Under the pieces are notes generated by a model that made no database searches, was not told where the DNA came from, and saw only the letters and a list, made by a program, of their open reading frames with translations. Both the position numbers and the translations under genes were made by a program. DNA of 41,030 nt from Mesorhizobium tianshanense (GTDB lineage: Bacteria > Pseudomonadota > Alphaproteobacteria > Rhizobiales > Rhizobiaceae), in contig NZ_VLKT01000059.1 in NCBI RefSeq assembly GCF_007830515.1, forward strand, positions 1 through 41,030. The letters run 5' to 3'. Positions 23,914 through 32,556 of the stretch are shown piece by piece (positions within the stretch are counted from its first letter, which is position 1; the number at the start of each line of letters is the position of its first letter).

Positions 23914-24960
23914 ATGCGCATTGCATTCTTTGTCAATTCGATCGAAACCGAAACACCCCACTATACGACCACCGTGCTCGCACTGGGGGCGCTCAGCCGC
24001 GGTCACGAAATCTCCTATCTGACGCCCGACGATTTCGTGCTGCGTCCCGACGACAGCCTCATGGTCCGCGCGATCACTTTGCCGAGCTCGACGTACAAGA
24101 AGCCGGAGACGCTGTACAAGGATTTGCAGAGCGACAGGACCGAGATCAAGACGATCGACGTTCGCGAGATCGACATCATCTTTCTGCGGAACGACCCCTC
24201 GCTGGACGCCGCCGATCGCCCGTGGGCAGTGAATGTCGGCGCGATCTTCGGGCGCCTTGCGGCCGAGCGCGGCGCGCTCGTCGTCAACGATCCGGCTGGG
24301 CTGACCCTGGCTCAAAACAAGCTCTACTTCCAGGGCTTTCCCAAAGCCGTGCGACCGGTCACGCTGATTTCCAAGAGCATCGAAGAGATCCGCGCCTTCA
24401 TCAAGCAGCAGCCCAAAGGCGCTATCGTCAAGCCACTGCAGGGATCCGGCGGCAGGAACGTCTTCAAGATCGACTCGGCAAAGGACGCCAACCTCAACCA
24501 GATCTTCGAAGCGGTCAGCGGGGAAGGCTATCTGATCGCGCAGGGCTACCTGCCCGAAGCCAAGGCCGGCGATGTCCGTCTCTTCGTGATGAATGGAAAG
24601 CCGCTGGAGCGCGACGGCAAATATGCCGCCTTTCGCCGCGTGCCTGCAAAGGGCGAGGTTCGCTCCAACATCCACGTCGCGGGCACCGCCGAGAGGGTGG
24701 AGGTAACGAACACTATGCTTTCCGTGGCCGAGATGGTGCGACCGAAACTCGTTCAGGACGGGATGTTCCTCGTTGGGCTCGATATTGTCGGAGACAAGCT
24801 CCTGGAGATCAACGTCTTCACTCCAGGCGGGCTTTCGGGCATGTCGGAAATGTACAAGACAAATTTCGCCGAGAGCGTGATCATCTCCCTCGAAAACAAG
24901 CTTTCAATACGAGCCGCTTATCCCGCCTCGATGTCGAATCGAGAACTCGCGGCATTGTGA
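23914..24960 (+). CDS. Glutathione-synthetase-like ATP-grasp ligase
   Basis: 348 residues from ATG 23914, ten bases after the DUF1704 stop, with a G-rich ribosome site. The N-terminal domain (MRIAFFVNSIETETPHYTTT; IDIIFLRNDPSLDAADRPWA) and NDPAGLTLAQNKLYF match GshB. The ATP-grasp part shows IVKPLQGSGGRNVFKI, LIAQGYLPEAKAGDVRLFVM, a LERDGKYAAFRRVP loop and the metal-binding ending VGLDIVGDKLLEINVFTPGG. ATP-grasp enzymes of this branch form an amide bond between a carboxylate and an amine via an acyl phosphate. It is the third gene of the operon. No gamma-glutamylcysteine synthetase is nearby, so it is probably not the housekeeping glutathione synthetase. Confidence 0.88.
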   Translation: MRIAFFVNSIETETPHYTTTVLALGALSRGHEISYLTPDDFVLRPDDSLMVRAITLPSSTYKKPETLYKDLQSDRTEIKTIDVREIDIIFLRNDPSLDAADRPWAVNVGAIFGRLAAERGALVVNDPAGLTLAQNKLYFQGFPKAVRPVTLISKSIEEIRAFIKQQPKGAIVKPLQGSGGRNVFKIDSAKDANLNQIFEAVSGEGYLIAQGYLPEAKAGDVRLFVMNGKPLERDGKYAAFRRVPAKGEVRSNIHVAGTAERVEVTNTMLSVAEMVRPKLVQDGMFLVGLDIVGDKLLEINVFTPGGLSGMSEMYKTNFAESVIISLENKLSIRAAYPASMSNRELAAL

Positions 24961-25277
24961 AATCCTGACGCTTGGTACTGTTTGTGAAAGGCGGAAATGG
25001 CTGATTTCGTGCCGTTCAATTGTCGACTGGAAACGAGCAGCCAGCGCCATAACACGACCTTCAGGGCGCTCGTTCAAAGCTGCCCTTCGCGCATCGGCTT
25101 GGGTCGACCCAACCTTGACTTTCGTGATGCTTGTCGCAAACCTCCGCAATGCAAGAGCATCGCGACTAAGCGACCCGGTGTCGTCTCCATTGGGCAGGCG
25201 CGCTTGACTGGACGCAAGGGATTGGCGAACGCGTGGCAGCCCGACTGCGTCGCCTTTTGGATTTCCATCGTCAGGGA
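24961..25277. other. 317-bp gap, no supported gene
   Basis: Weak open frames exist on both strands. A minus-strand reading from about 25190 to 24990 (SRDALALRRFATSITKVKVG, then RRAALNERPEGRVMALAARF) has coding-like composition but no recognised family and overlaps the ligase stop region. I treat it as a possible decayed remnant between the operon and the convergent AraC gene. Confidence 0.4.
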
Positions 25278-26384
25278 TCAGCGTGATCCCATGGCATTGT
25301 GGCGCCACGCAGCAGGCGACAGGCCGACGGCCTTCTTGAAGGACCTGCTGAACGCTGCCTCCGATTCATAACCGATCTCACGGCCCACCGCGGCGACCTT
25401 CATGGGACTGTCGGCGAGAAGACGCGCGGCGATCTGCATGCGCCAGAGCGTCAGGTACTGCATCGGCGCATGGCCAACGAGATGGGTGAAGCGTGCCGCC
25501 AGCGCCGCACGCGACATGCAAGCCCGGCGCGCCAGTTCATTCAGAGACCACGGATATGCGGGTTGCTCGTGGAGCATGACCAGAACCTTGCCGATCGAGG
25601 GGTCCCGCAGGCCTGAAAGCCAGCCGGTCTCGTGGGCCGGCAGGATCTCCAGATACTGCCGCATCACTTCCACGAAGATGAGCTCGCTCAGCCTCAGGCG
25701 GATGGTCTCGCCGCCGAGCCGAGGCCGGCGCGCCTCGGCAAGGGTGAGGTCGATGAGGTGGCTCAGCAGGTCGTCACCTCCGCCGCGGGTCCGCCTGACA
25801 CGCAAAAGCCGCGGCAGCGTCGATAGCACGGGATTGAAGGGCTGCATGTCACAGCCGAGAAAGCCGCACACAAACTCGCTTTGCGGCTCGCCACCGCCGC
25901 CTTCCTTGCTGACGAAGGGCAGCCTGCCGGCTGCCATGTTCCGGAACCAATCTATTGTCGCTTCGGCATCGAATTCCGGCGGCTGGTCGGGCTCGCTCAG
26001 CATCGAATAGGGATCGCCATGTGGAAACACCAGCACGTCCCCTGCCTCGAACCAGGTGGACGCGCCACCGGTTATCTTCGCCCAGCCCACGCCCTTCAGG
26101 ATGATGTGATAGGACACCACGTGCTGCGCGCGTGGAAGGATGACGGAAGAAAACGCCTCCGCGCGGGGCACCTCCACACCCCAGGGAAAAGACGCATCCA
26201 CCAGGAAGAAGAGCGCCCCCGTCAGCTTGACGGTGCGCAGGACGTCGGAAAGCGGATCCGTGCCATGCGCTTTGCATGTGGCAGGCGACCCCAACGTTGT
26301 CGAAGCATCGGCCGACCGCTCTGCACGCAGCATCATAGACGATGCGGCAAGCGACGAAGACGTATGGTCATGGGCCTGCACCAT
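25278..26384 (-). CDS. AraC-family regulator with cupin-type sensor domain
   Basis: 368 residues from ATG 26384; ATG 26336 is a plausible shorter start. The middle (about 45-240) is a cupin_6-like ligand domain (HVVSYHIILKGVGWAKITGG, FEAGDVLVFPHGDPYSM). The C-terminus (about 260-365) is a double helix-turn-helix (WSLNELARRACMSRAALAAR; GREIGYESEAAFSRSFKKAV) ending in the usual GLSPAAWR. Proteins of this architecture usually control a divergent or adjacent gene. The methyltransferase at 26455 starts 70 bases away on the opposite strand and is the likely target. Confidence 0.92.
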   Translation of the reverse strand: MVQAHDHTSSSLAASSMMLRAERSADASTTLGSPATCKAHGTDPLSDVLRTVKLTGALFFLVDASFPWGVEVPRAEAFSSVILPRAQHVVSYHIILKGVGWAKITGGASTWFEAGDVLVFPHGDPYSMLSEPDQPPEFDAEATIDWFRNMAAGRLPFVSKEGGGGEPQSEFVCGFLGCDMQPFNPVLSTLPRLLRVRRTRGGGDDLLSHLIDLTLAEARRPRLGGETIRLRLSELIFVEVMRQYLEILPAHETGWLSGLRDPSIGKVLVMLHEQPAYPWSLNELARRACMSRAALAARFTHLVGHAPMQYLTLWRMQIAARLLADSPMKVAAVGREIGYESEAAFSRSFKKAVGLSPAAWRHNAMGSR

Positions 26385-26454
26385 GCCGAAGCATACCCTG
26401 TGTGCGCTGGCATATCCATCGGATGTGCCCGGCGATCAGGATGGAGACAAGACC

Positions 26455-27249
26455 ATGAGCATGCTCGAGCAGGTACGCAGTCCAGCGGAAATCTATGATG
26501 CTCATTTCGTGCCGGCGCTTTTTACCCAATGGGGGCCGGTTGTCGCCGCGGAAGCCGGGGTGCGCGAGGGTGACCGCGTGCTCGATGTGGCCTGCGGCAC
26601 TGGCGCGCTGACCCTCGCGGCGGCCGGGATCGCCGGCCCTTCAGGCTCGGTTGTCGGCCTCGACGCCAATCCGGAAATGCTCGCTGTGGCGCGCCGCAAG
26701 CCTGTGCAGATCGAATGGCTGGAAGGCATGGCCGAGTCGCTGCCGTTGCCGGACAGCAGCTTCGATGCCGTCGTCAGCCAGTTCGGCTTCATGTTCTTCG
26801 AGGACAAGCCGCAGGCGCTTCGCGAGATGGTGCGCGTCTTGAAGCCTGGCGGCCGGCTGGCGGTTGCCGTGTGTGACGCGGTGGAGAACTCACCGGGCTA
26901 TGGCGCCTTCGCGCTGTTGCTTGACCGTCTCTTCGGCAGACAGGTGGGCGACGCCTTCCGCGCGCCCTTCAGCATGGGCGATGCGGGGCAGCTGCATGAA
27001 ATCTGCCGCGTGGCGGGCATCGAGGATGCCGAGGTCGTGCAGCGCAACGGAAAGGTGCGCTTCAAATCGATCGATGCCCTCGTATCCACCGAGCGCGCCT
27101 GCGTGTGGACGCTAGGCGGCGTGCTCACCGACAAACAGTTCGAGCGGCTTCTGAAAGAATCGAAGACAACGCTCAGGCCCTTCGTGATCAATGGCGGGAC
27201 CGTCGAGTTCGACATGCCGTCGCTCATCATAAGGGCGCGGAAAACGTAG
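26455..27249 (+). CDS. Class I SAM-dependent methyltransferase (UbiE/Methyltransf_11 type)
   Basis: 264 residues from ATG 26455, with GGAG upstream. Motif I (VLDVACGTGALTLAAAG, about 42-58), an acidic motif II loop (VVGLDANPEM), motif post-I (WLEGMAESLPLPDSSFDAVV) and motif III (LREMVRVLKPGGRLAVAV) are clear. It transfers a methyl group from S-adenosylmethionine to a small molecule that cannot be identified. It is divergent from the AraC regulator, and the short shared promoter region suggests regulation by it. Confidence 0.9.
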   Translation: MSMLEQVRSPAEIYDAHFVPALFTQWGPVVAAEAGVREGDRVLDVACGTGALTLAAAGIAGPSGSVVGLDANPEMLAVARRKPVQIEWLEGMAESLPLPDSSFDAVVSQFGFMFFEDKPQALREMVRVLKPGGRLAVAVCDAVENSPGYGAFALLLDRLFGRQVGDAFRAPFSMGDAGQLHEICRVAGIEDAEVVQRNGKVRFKSIDALVSTERACVWTLGGVLTDKQFERLLKESKTTLRPFVINGGTVEFDMPSLIIRARKT

Positions 27250-27731
27250 GGCGGACAAGTTTGGTGTCGGGCTCGGGGCACAGGCCGCCAGTGCGCGGAT
27301 ACTCGAGCTCACATAGCGACGGTGCCGCGGTTGCCACATAAGATCGGATTAATTGGTCGCTCAATGCAGCTCTCACCTCGCCTCGCCACGGCTTCATTGG
27401 CGGGCAGGCCTATTTGAACTGGCTGAGATCAGACCTCGTCGGTCACCACGTGTAGGTCGGGAAACTGGCGATGCTGGCTCATTGCTGCATCTCGGCCGAA
27501 CCGCAAGCTTACACCCCACCCAGTCCTTCCACGCATCATTTCTGGCGTTCTGCGGCTCAGGTGTTTGAACCAACAGGACGCGCCAGTTCCAGAAGTTCGG
27601 GGGGTCGAGCGCACTATGGCGCAAGTCGGACGCATTGCCGACTTTTCCCGGGACCCAATTGTCTTGCCCGAGCAAGCATGTATGACCCTTTAGCGGCAAT
27701 TGGCTTCTGCCGGGAAGCATTCGGTCGGCCG
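27250..27731. other. 480-bp gap, nothing recognised
   Basis: Between the methyltransferase and the convergent regulator gene there are only poor open frames on either strand, no clear promoter, repeat or RNA-like structure. I see nothing supportable here. Confidence 0.4.
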
Positions 27732-29408
27732 TCACTCCGGCAACCCCGCGATCCGCATGTGTCCGATCCAGCGTTCGAGGCTTCCGGGGGCGGTCCATAT
27801 CTTCTCCCACTCCCTGCGCTCCTTGCTGATCGATTCGCCGGGCGAGTTCTGGAGGAAAACCGCAAGCGCTTCCTTTGCCTCCCGCTCGTTTCCCAGACAA
27901 GCGTGGATCCCAGCAAGCATTCGGTATGCGCCGCTCAGGATTCTGGACATTTTGCGCATCGCCGTCAGCGCAGCCTCGCAATCGTACTTTTCCCAGAGCG
28001 CCCAGCCCATCTGCCAGTGGAACCAGTCGGGGTGGAAAGGATCGACGCCCTTGGCCTGCTCGATCCGGTCGATCGCTTCGTCGATGCGGCCGACATACAG
28101 CAGCGGGTCCGTACTGCCGACGAGGATATTCGAGTTGCTGGGATTCAGGGCGATCGCCTGATCGAACCGCGCAAGGGCCTGCTCGATCTCTCCGGCCTCG
28201 GTGTGGATGCGGGCGCGGACATGATGCGCCTCGGCATCGTCGGGAGCGAGCAGGATAGCCTTGTCGGCGTATTCGGCGGCGCGCTTCAATGCCTCGTCCC
28301 GGTCATGTTCCTGCTCATGCCACCCGAATACAGCATCAAAGCGATAGGACCAGGCCAGCCCGATATAGCCGAACTGGGCGTTCGGATCCGCTTCGATCGC
28401 CTTGAGGCTGAACTGCCGCAGCAGCTCGCTTCCCGCGGCAGAGTTATCCTTGCGGATCTCGGCAATCCCCATCAGGTGATAGCGGAGCGCACTGACCTGC
28501 GCGGCGCCGCTCTGTGGCAAGGGTCGCTCGATCCTGCGCCCGACCCGATCCGCAAGCGTGCGGATGATCTCCTCTTGGACGACGAAAAGATCGCCGATTT
28601 CCCGGTTGTAGGTGTTGGCCCAGAGATGCGATCCGTCGTGCGCATTCAGCAACTGGGCGGTCACTTTGAGCCGGTCTCCGATCTTCTGCTGGCTGCCTTC
28701 GAGCAGGTAGTCGACGCCGAGTTCATCTCCGATCTGCCTGGTGTCGACCGGCTGGTCGCGGTACTTGAAGCTCGAGTTCCGGGCGATGACGGCATATGTC
28801 TTGCTCCGCGATAGCTCGGTGATGATCCCCTCGGCGACGGCATCGCCGAGATATCCCCTGTCCCCACCGGCACTCATGTCGTCGAAGGGAAGGACCGCAA
28901 TCCTCGGCATGTCGGTCGAACGGACCGGCGCAGCACGCCATATTTCCGCGCCGTAATATGCGCCGATCGCTGCCGCAACGAGAACGATTGCAGCAAGAAT
29001 GAAGCCGCGTCGCGAGGATCGTGTCTTGGCACGTTCCGTGCCGGCTGCGGCGTTTGGGTCCGCCGCGTCCGACGGATCGGCATTCAGTCGGTAGCCTCTC
29101 TTTGGGACGGTTTCCACGATCACGTGCGCGTCGTCGCCCAACGCGCGGCGAATATCGGCAATGCATTGAGTGAGGCTGTCGTCGGTCACGAAGGTATCGG
29201 GCCAGACCGCCTGCATCAGCGCATCCTTGGACACGATTTCGCCCGGTCGCGCCGCGAGCACGGAGAGCACCTCGGCGGACTGGCTGCGAAGATTGACCGC
29301 TTTGCCTTCGACGGTTCGGAGTTCTTTGCTTTTCGTCAGGAAGACAAAACCGTCGACCGAGATCATTTCAGCAGATTTCGGGTCAATTTCAGGAGCCTTT
29401 CGGGACAT
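27732..29408 (-). CDS. Winged-helix regulator with membrane segment and TPR repeats (CadC/adenylate-cyclase-like)
   Basis: 558 residues from ATG 29408 with GGAGGG upstream. The N-terminal OmpR/CadC-type winged helix (about 15-110; LRSQSAEVLSVLAARPGEIV, DSLTQCIADIRRALGD, VPKRGYRL) is followed by one membrane helix (about 133-155; GFILAAIVLVAAAIGAYYG). Next comes a region starting PRIAVLPFDDMSAGGDRGYL (about 168-290), the FlgO/TolB-N-like domain common in this family, then TPR repeats to the C-terminus (about 300-540). Such one-component membrane regulators are frequent in rhizobia. The target genes are unknown; no obvious partner is adjacent. Confidence 0.9.
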   Translation of the reverse strand: MSRKAPEIDPKSAEMISVDGFVFLTKSKELRTVEGKAVNLRSQSAEVLSVLAARPGEIVSKDALMQAVWPDTFVTDDSLTQCIADIRRALGDDAHVIVETVPKRGYRLNADPSDAADPNAAAGTERAKTRSSRRGFILAAIVLVAAAIGAYYGAEIWRAAPVRSTDMPRIAVLPFDDMSAGGDRGYLGDAVAEGIITELSRSKTYAVIARNSSFKYRDQPVDTRQIGDELGVDYLLEGSQQKIGDRLKVTAQLLNAHDGSHLWANTYNREIGDLFVVQEEIIRTLADRVGRRIERPLPQSGAAQVSALRYHLMGIAEIRKDNSAAGSELLRQFSLKAIEADPNAQFGYIGLAWSYRFDAVFGWHEQEHDRDEALKRAAEYADKAILLAPDDAEAHHVRARIHTEAGEIEQALARFDQAIALNPSNSNILVGSTDPLLYVGRIDEAIDRIEQAKGVDPFHPDWFHWQMGWALWEKYDCEAALTAMRKMSRILSGAYRMLAGIHACLGNEREAKEALAVFLQNSPGESISKERREWEKIWTAPGSLERWIGHMRIAGLPE

Positions 29409-29497
29409 TTCACCCTCCTGGCGCGCTTCCTAGTTTAGCCCATTCGGCCGTCGCTTCCAAGCGATCCCACCAGCACCGGATTGGAAAGCAGGAAGAC

Positions 29498-29611
29498 ATG
29501 AAACGCACCAGGCTCATCATCGCTCTCGCTCTTCTTTTGGCAGCGCAAATGGCAGCAAAAGGGGATACCCGCATCTGCGGCCCTGACCATGTCAGGGAGA
29601 TTAGGGGATAA
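29498..29611 (+). CDS. Short exported peptide ORF (37 residues), possibly the start of a broken gene
   Basis: ATG 29498 follows AGGA. The product starts MKRTRLIIALALLLAAQMAA, a signal peptide, then only GDTRICGPDHVREIRG. Its GC-rich codon use differs from the AT-richer ORF that starts three bases after its stop. It may be the 5' piece of a secreted-protein gene whose 3' piece is at 29838-30005. Confidence 0.45.
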   Translation: MKRTRLIIALALLLAAQMAAKGDTRICGPDHVREIRG

Positions 29612-29613
29612 CG

Positions 29614-29919
29614 ATGGAACAGTTTCTTTTAATTACCCTTCTGTTAAACTTTGATGGCACTGTAGTAGTTGGCAATCATGAAAATGGCTTCCCTCCCAAG
29701 GTGTTAGTTTCAGAGGCGGAATGCAAACATCTGAAACACCAATATGAATTTGTCGGGCCTCCTTTTGGTCTTGAATATCTGTCAACCGCTTACATCTGTG
29801 AGAGGAAATTGATTATTGCTTCTGGTTACAATGCTCAGATGACGTCCATCCCAACCCCGAAGGTTACTATGTCGCCAGCCTCAGGGAGCAAGTCAGCGAA
29901 GACCCTCGCATCATCCTGA
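29614..29919 (+). CDS. AT-richer small exported protein, C-terminus chimeric
   Basis: 101 residues from ATG 29614. A hydrophobic N-terminus (MEQFLLITLLLNFDGTVVV) is followed by PKVLVSEAECKHLKHQYEFV and STAYICERKLIIASG, a pattern seen in short exported proteins of unknown function with paired cysteines. Codon use from 29614 to about 29837 is clearly AT-richer than the surroundings. From about 29838 the DNA switches to GC-rich sequence read best in another frame (the next feature), so the last 25 residues here are probably out-of-frame tail. Confidence 0.45.
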   Translation: MEQFLLITLLLNFDGTVVVGNHENGFPPKVLVSEAECKHLKHQYEFVGPPFGLEYLSTAYICERKLIIASGYNAQMTSIPTPKVTMSPASGSKSAKTLASS

Positions 29920-30005
29920 GCACGAGCGACGAGTTCTATCTCATCACCCGACCGGCCGCGACCCCCGATATGGGCACGTCGAAGGCGCTGTTGCTGATGC
30001 ACTAA
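29838..30005 (+). pseudogene. 3' fragment of an unidentified gene
   Basis: A GC-rich frame reads DDVHPNPEGYYVASLREQVS, then EDPRIILSTSDEFYLITRPA and ends SKALLLMH before a TAA at 30003. It looks like the C-terminus of a real protein, has no start of its own, and begins exactly where the AT-rich segment stops. The family was not recognised. Confidence 0.45.
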
Positions 30006-30065
30006 CGTACCGTGAAGTACCTCTTCGTGCCGGTCATTCGGCGCGACACACTTTGTTCACGATCG

Positions 30066-30094
30066 TTGAAAGCGTCGCGGCGTGCGGCTATATT
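30066..30094 (+). promoter_or_regulatory. Promoter of the vapBC operon
   Basis: TTGAAA (30066-30071), a 17-base spacer and TATATT (30089-30094) lie 23 bases before the antitoxin start, with AGGAGG between them. Confidence 0.6.
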
Positions 30095-30117
30095 ACTGGA
30101 GATACTAGGAGGTGACA

Positions 30118-30417
30118 GTGGGCAGCTCGCAGAAACGTGCGATTCAGAACTATCGATCTCGGCTCAGCGAGCGCGGTTTGGCGCGCTTCGAGGTGCTCGG
30201 TCGCTATGCCGATCGCGACCTCATTCGATCAATGGCGCGCCGCTTGGCAGAAGACGGCCCGGATGCCTCGCGCCTCCGCGCGGTTGTCAGCCAGACCATC
30301 GCCGGTGAACCGCCGAAGAGAGGCGGCATCATGGCTGCGCTCCGTCGCTCCCCGCTTGTTGGCGCCGATCTCGACCTCACCCGTCCCCGCGAAGAAGGAC
30401 GTGAAATCGAAATCTGA
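30118..30417 (+). CDS. vapB: VapB-like antitoxin
   Basis: 99 residues from GTG 30118, which has AGGAGG at 5-base spacing; a GTG six bases earlier overlaps that ribosome site and is rejected. The sequence (VGSSQKRAIQNYRSRLSERG, RFEVLGRYADRDLIRSMARR, then PPKRGGIMAALRRSPLVGAD) is the rhizobial antitoxin type paired with PIN toxins. The C-terminal acidic/basic tail (DLTRPREEGREIEI) is where the toxin is bound. The stop and the vapC start share one base (TGATG), so translation is coupled. The antitoxin should repress its own promoter. Confidence 0.85.
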   Translation: MGSSQKRAIQNYRSRLSERGLARFEVLGRYADRDLIRSMARRLAEDGPDASRLRAVVSQTIAGEPPKRGGIMAALRRSPLVGADLDLTRPREEGREIEI

Positions 30418-30848
30418 TGCGCTACCTGCTCGATACCAACATCATCAGCAACATCACGAAGCCAGTTCCTTCCGAGTCTCTTCTTGCGTGGATGGGCGCG
30501 CAAATAGACGAGGATCTGTTCATTGCCTCGCTGACAGTTGCCGAAATCCGCCGGGGCGTTCTGGAGAAGCCGGCGGGCAAGCGGCGCGATCGGCTCGAAG
30601 CCTGGTTCTCAGGACCTGAGGGACCGCAAGCCCTGTTCGCTGGTCGCGTGCTCCCCTTCGACGAGAGCGCCGGCCTGGTCTGGGCGCGTCTCATGGCGGA
30701 CGGAAAAGCGCAGGGTCGACCTCGTAGCGCCCTGGACACCATCATAGCCGCCGTCGCCGAATCCCATGAATGCACCCTCGTCACCGACAACGAAGGGGAT
30801 TTCGCAGGGGTAGAAATCGTGAACCCTGTGCGGGCATCGGGCACCTAA
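30417..30848 (+). CDS. vapC: VapC PIN-domain ribonuclease toxin
   Basis: 143 residues. The PIN-domain metal-binding residues are all present: Asp6 (YLLDTNI), Glu43 (TVAEIRRG), Asp107 (ALDTIIAA) and Asp124 with Asp128 (VTDNEGDF). VapC toxins cleave tRNA or rRNA and arrest growth until bound by VapB. Length and motifs are normal, so the pair looks functional. It is immediately followed by an HNH nuclease stub. Confidence 0.93.
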   Translation: MRYLLDTNIISNITKPVPSESLLAWMGAQIDEDLFIASLTVAEIRRGVLEKPAGKRRDRLEAWFSGPEGPQALFAGRVLPFDESAGLVWARLMADGKAQGRPRSALDTIIAAVAESHECTLVTDNEGDFAGVEIVNPVRASGT

Positions 30849-30867
30849 GACCACGACGAGCACGCGC

Positions 30868-31002
30868 GATGATTTTCGGAAACCGACGCTGGCCCCATTT
30901 GCGCAGCGCGCCGGATACATCTGCGCCTATCCCGATTGCCGCCAGCTTACGATCGGTCCTTCTGACGACTGCCAGTCCGGCTTGACCATGGTCGGCGTCG
31001 GC
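30868..31002 (+). pseudogene. HNH-endonuclease-like N-terminal stub
   Basis: The frame reads DDFRKPTLAPFAQRAGYICA, then YPDCRQLTIGPSDDCQSGLT and MVGVG. This is the zinc-binding start (C-x4-C) of HNH nucleases of the type that continue with AHI and the catalytic HNH. The match stops at 31002, before the catalytic part; what follows is antisense to the glycosyltransferase gene. No proper start codon was found in frame. Confidence 0.55.
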
Positions 31003-31020
31003 TTGGCGACGGCACGATCA

Positions 31021-32226
31021 TCAGGCGCGGTTTTTAGAGCGACCGCCCGTTCGGCCTGAGACACCTCCAACAATACTGGCTGCGGCCGAAAGTTGCTCAT
31101 TGGGGCTGCATTCGACTTCCCCAACTGGTGGCGGCACCGGAAGTCCATCCACGCTGGCCATCAGCTCCAAATACCGCTGAGCCGACGCGGCCCACTGGAA
31201 TCGGGCCGCCCTTGCGCGACCACGTGCGATCAACTTGGTCCTGAGGCCTTCTTCGTGGACCAGGCGCATGAAACAATCGAACCATGCATTCTCGTCACCA
31301 GGTGATGCGTACAAAACCGCATCCCCGCCGATTTCGGGCAGACTGGCACGGTCTGACATGACCACCGGACATCCCAGCGCCATGGCTTCGAGCGGCGGCA
31401 GTCCGAACCCCTCAACCAAGGAGGGGAACGCCAGACATAGACAGTCGCGCAAAAGTGCACCGAGTTCCGCGTCCGACCTTCTTCCCAGCCAGATGACGTT
31501 CGGCGACGCCTTGTTGCCGATGCTGCCAAAGACACGCGGCGTTGATGCGCCGACGACAACAATTTGTAGCCCCGCCGCGGCAAGTCGGTCGTGCATGCCG
31601 ATGATCAAACCGACATTTTTGTGCGGGATAGAACTGCCAAGCACGACGATCGTACCAGGACCGGCGACTGCCAGGGTTTGTTGCGAGTGACGAGGGGTCC
31701 ATCGCAGCGCATGTTCGTGGCCGTTGCTTACAACCTCGACCCTTGCCGCCGCACACACGCCATGACGCGTCAGCTCGCCTGCGGAGTACTGCGACACCGT
31801 TGCAATCCTAAGCGCGGTCCTGCCCAGGGCCGGGACCAAGGTGCGGTAAAGAAGCCGAAACGGAAGTGAATAGCTCTGCGGGCATGTTCTGGTATTGACA
31901 TCGTGAATGCACAGGACCTGCCGGCGTACGGCCAGGGGACCCGTATTGCAGAGGCTGAGCAGGCCGCCGCGAAGATAGGCCGGAAGCACAGCTTGTTCCC
32001 ACGCATGCCCGCCGAAGCTGCCGACAGTCCGGACACGGATTGCGGCCAAGGGCAATTTGTCAAGCACCCCCGGCGGAACCAGCAGCTCGACGGCCAGATC
32101 CCGTGCCAAGGGAGCTTGGCCGACGATCAGGGCATCCAGCGCCGAAACGATCTCGCGTGCATAGCGCTGAACTCCGGTGGTCGGCTGCGCGAGAAAACGG
32201 CCGTTAATCGTCCAATGTCGTGTCAT
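31021..32226 (-). CDS. Glycosyltransferase family 4
   Basis: 401 residues from ATG 32226 (MTRHWTINGRFLAQPTTGVQ); the frame is open for 68 more codons upstream but the family start is here. The GT-B fold is shown by the N-terminal GVQRYAREIV, the central GSSIPHKNVGLIIGM, and the C-terminal donor-binding block AFPSLVEGFGLPPLEAMALG continuing to the E-rich LPEIGGDAVLYASPGD. It transfers a sugar from a nucleotide-sugar to a growing surface polysaccharide. The last 40 residues (from DGLPVPPPVG) are low-complexity and may be read-through. It is divergent from the glycoside hydrolase gene. Confidence 0.88.
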   Translation of the reverse strand: MTRHWTINGRFLAQPTTGVQRYAREIVSALDALIVGQAPLARDLAVELLVPPGVLDKLPLAAIRVRTVGSFGGHAWEQAVLPAYLRGGLLSLCNTGPLAVRRQVLCIHDVNTRTCPQSYSLPFRLLYRTLVPALGRTALRIATVSQYSAGELTRHGVCAAARVEVVSNGHEHALRWTPRHSQQTLAVAGPGTIVVLGSSIPHKNVGLIIGMHDRLAAAGLQIVVVGASTPRVFGSIGNKASPNVIWLGRRSDAELGALLRDCLCLAFPSLVEGFGLPPLEAMALGCPVVMSDRASLPEIGGDAVLYASPGDENAWFDCFMRLVHEEGLRTKLIARGRARAARFQWAASAQRYLELMASVDGLPVPPPVGEVECSPNEQLSAAASIVGGVSGRTGGRSKNRA

Positions 32227-32556
32227 CGCGAACCACGTCCGGGCGACATTCGGTCGCCAGCGCCATGCATCAGTTCCGCGACTTTGGATGACCAAGACGG
32301 CCGGGTCATCTTGGTCTTTGGGACATAACCGGGCGTTTTCCCAAAAGGCTTTCCGGCAGCTCTCATCCGAATGGCGTGGCAAATCCTGGGCGCTTACGCC
32401 AAATGTTTGAGGTTCCGCTTGGCGCGGCAATGGTAGACTGCATTGGGCAGTGCGGCAGATCCAGAAATCGTCGTGCTTGGATGGATGTCAGGGCAAAGTT
32501 CAGCCAATGGAGTGAAGCCGCATGATATCTTGTGCAAGACAAGCAAGTTCGAGCTA

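Noticed and set aside
23914..24960. Assignment as the housekeeping glutathione synthetase gshB
   Set aside because: Operon context with an amidohydrolase and a DUF1704 protein, and absence of gshA, make a specialised ligase more likely.
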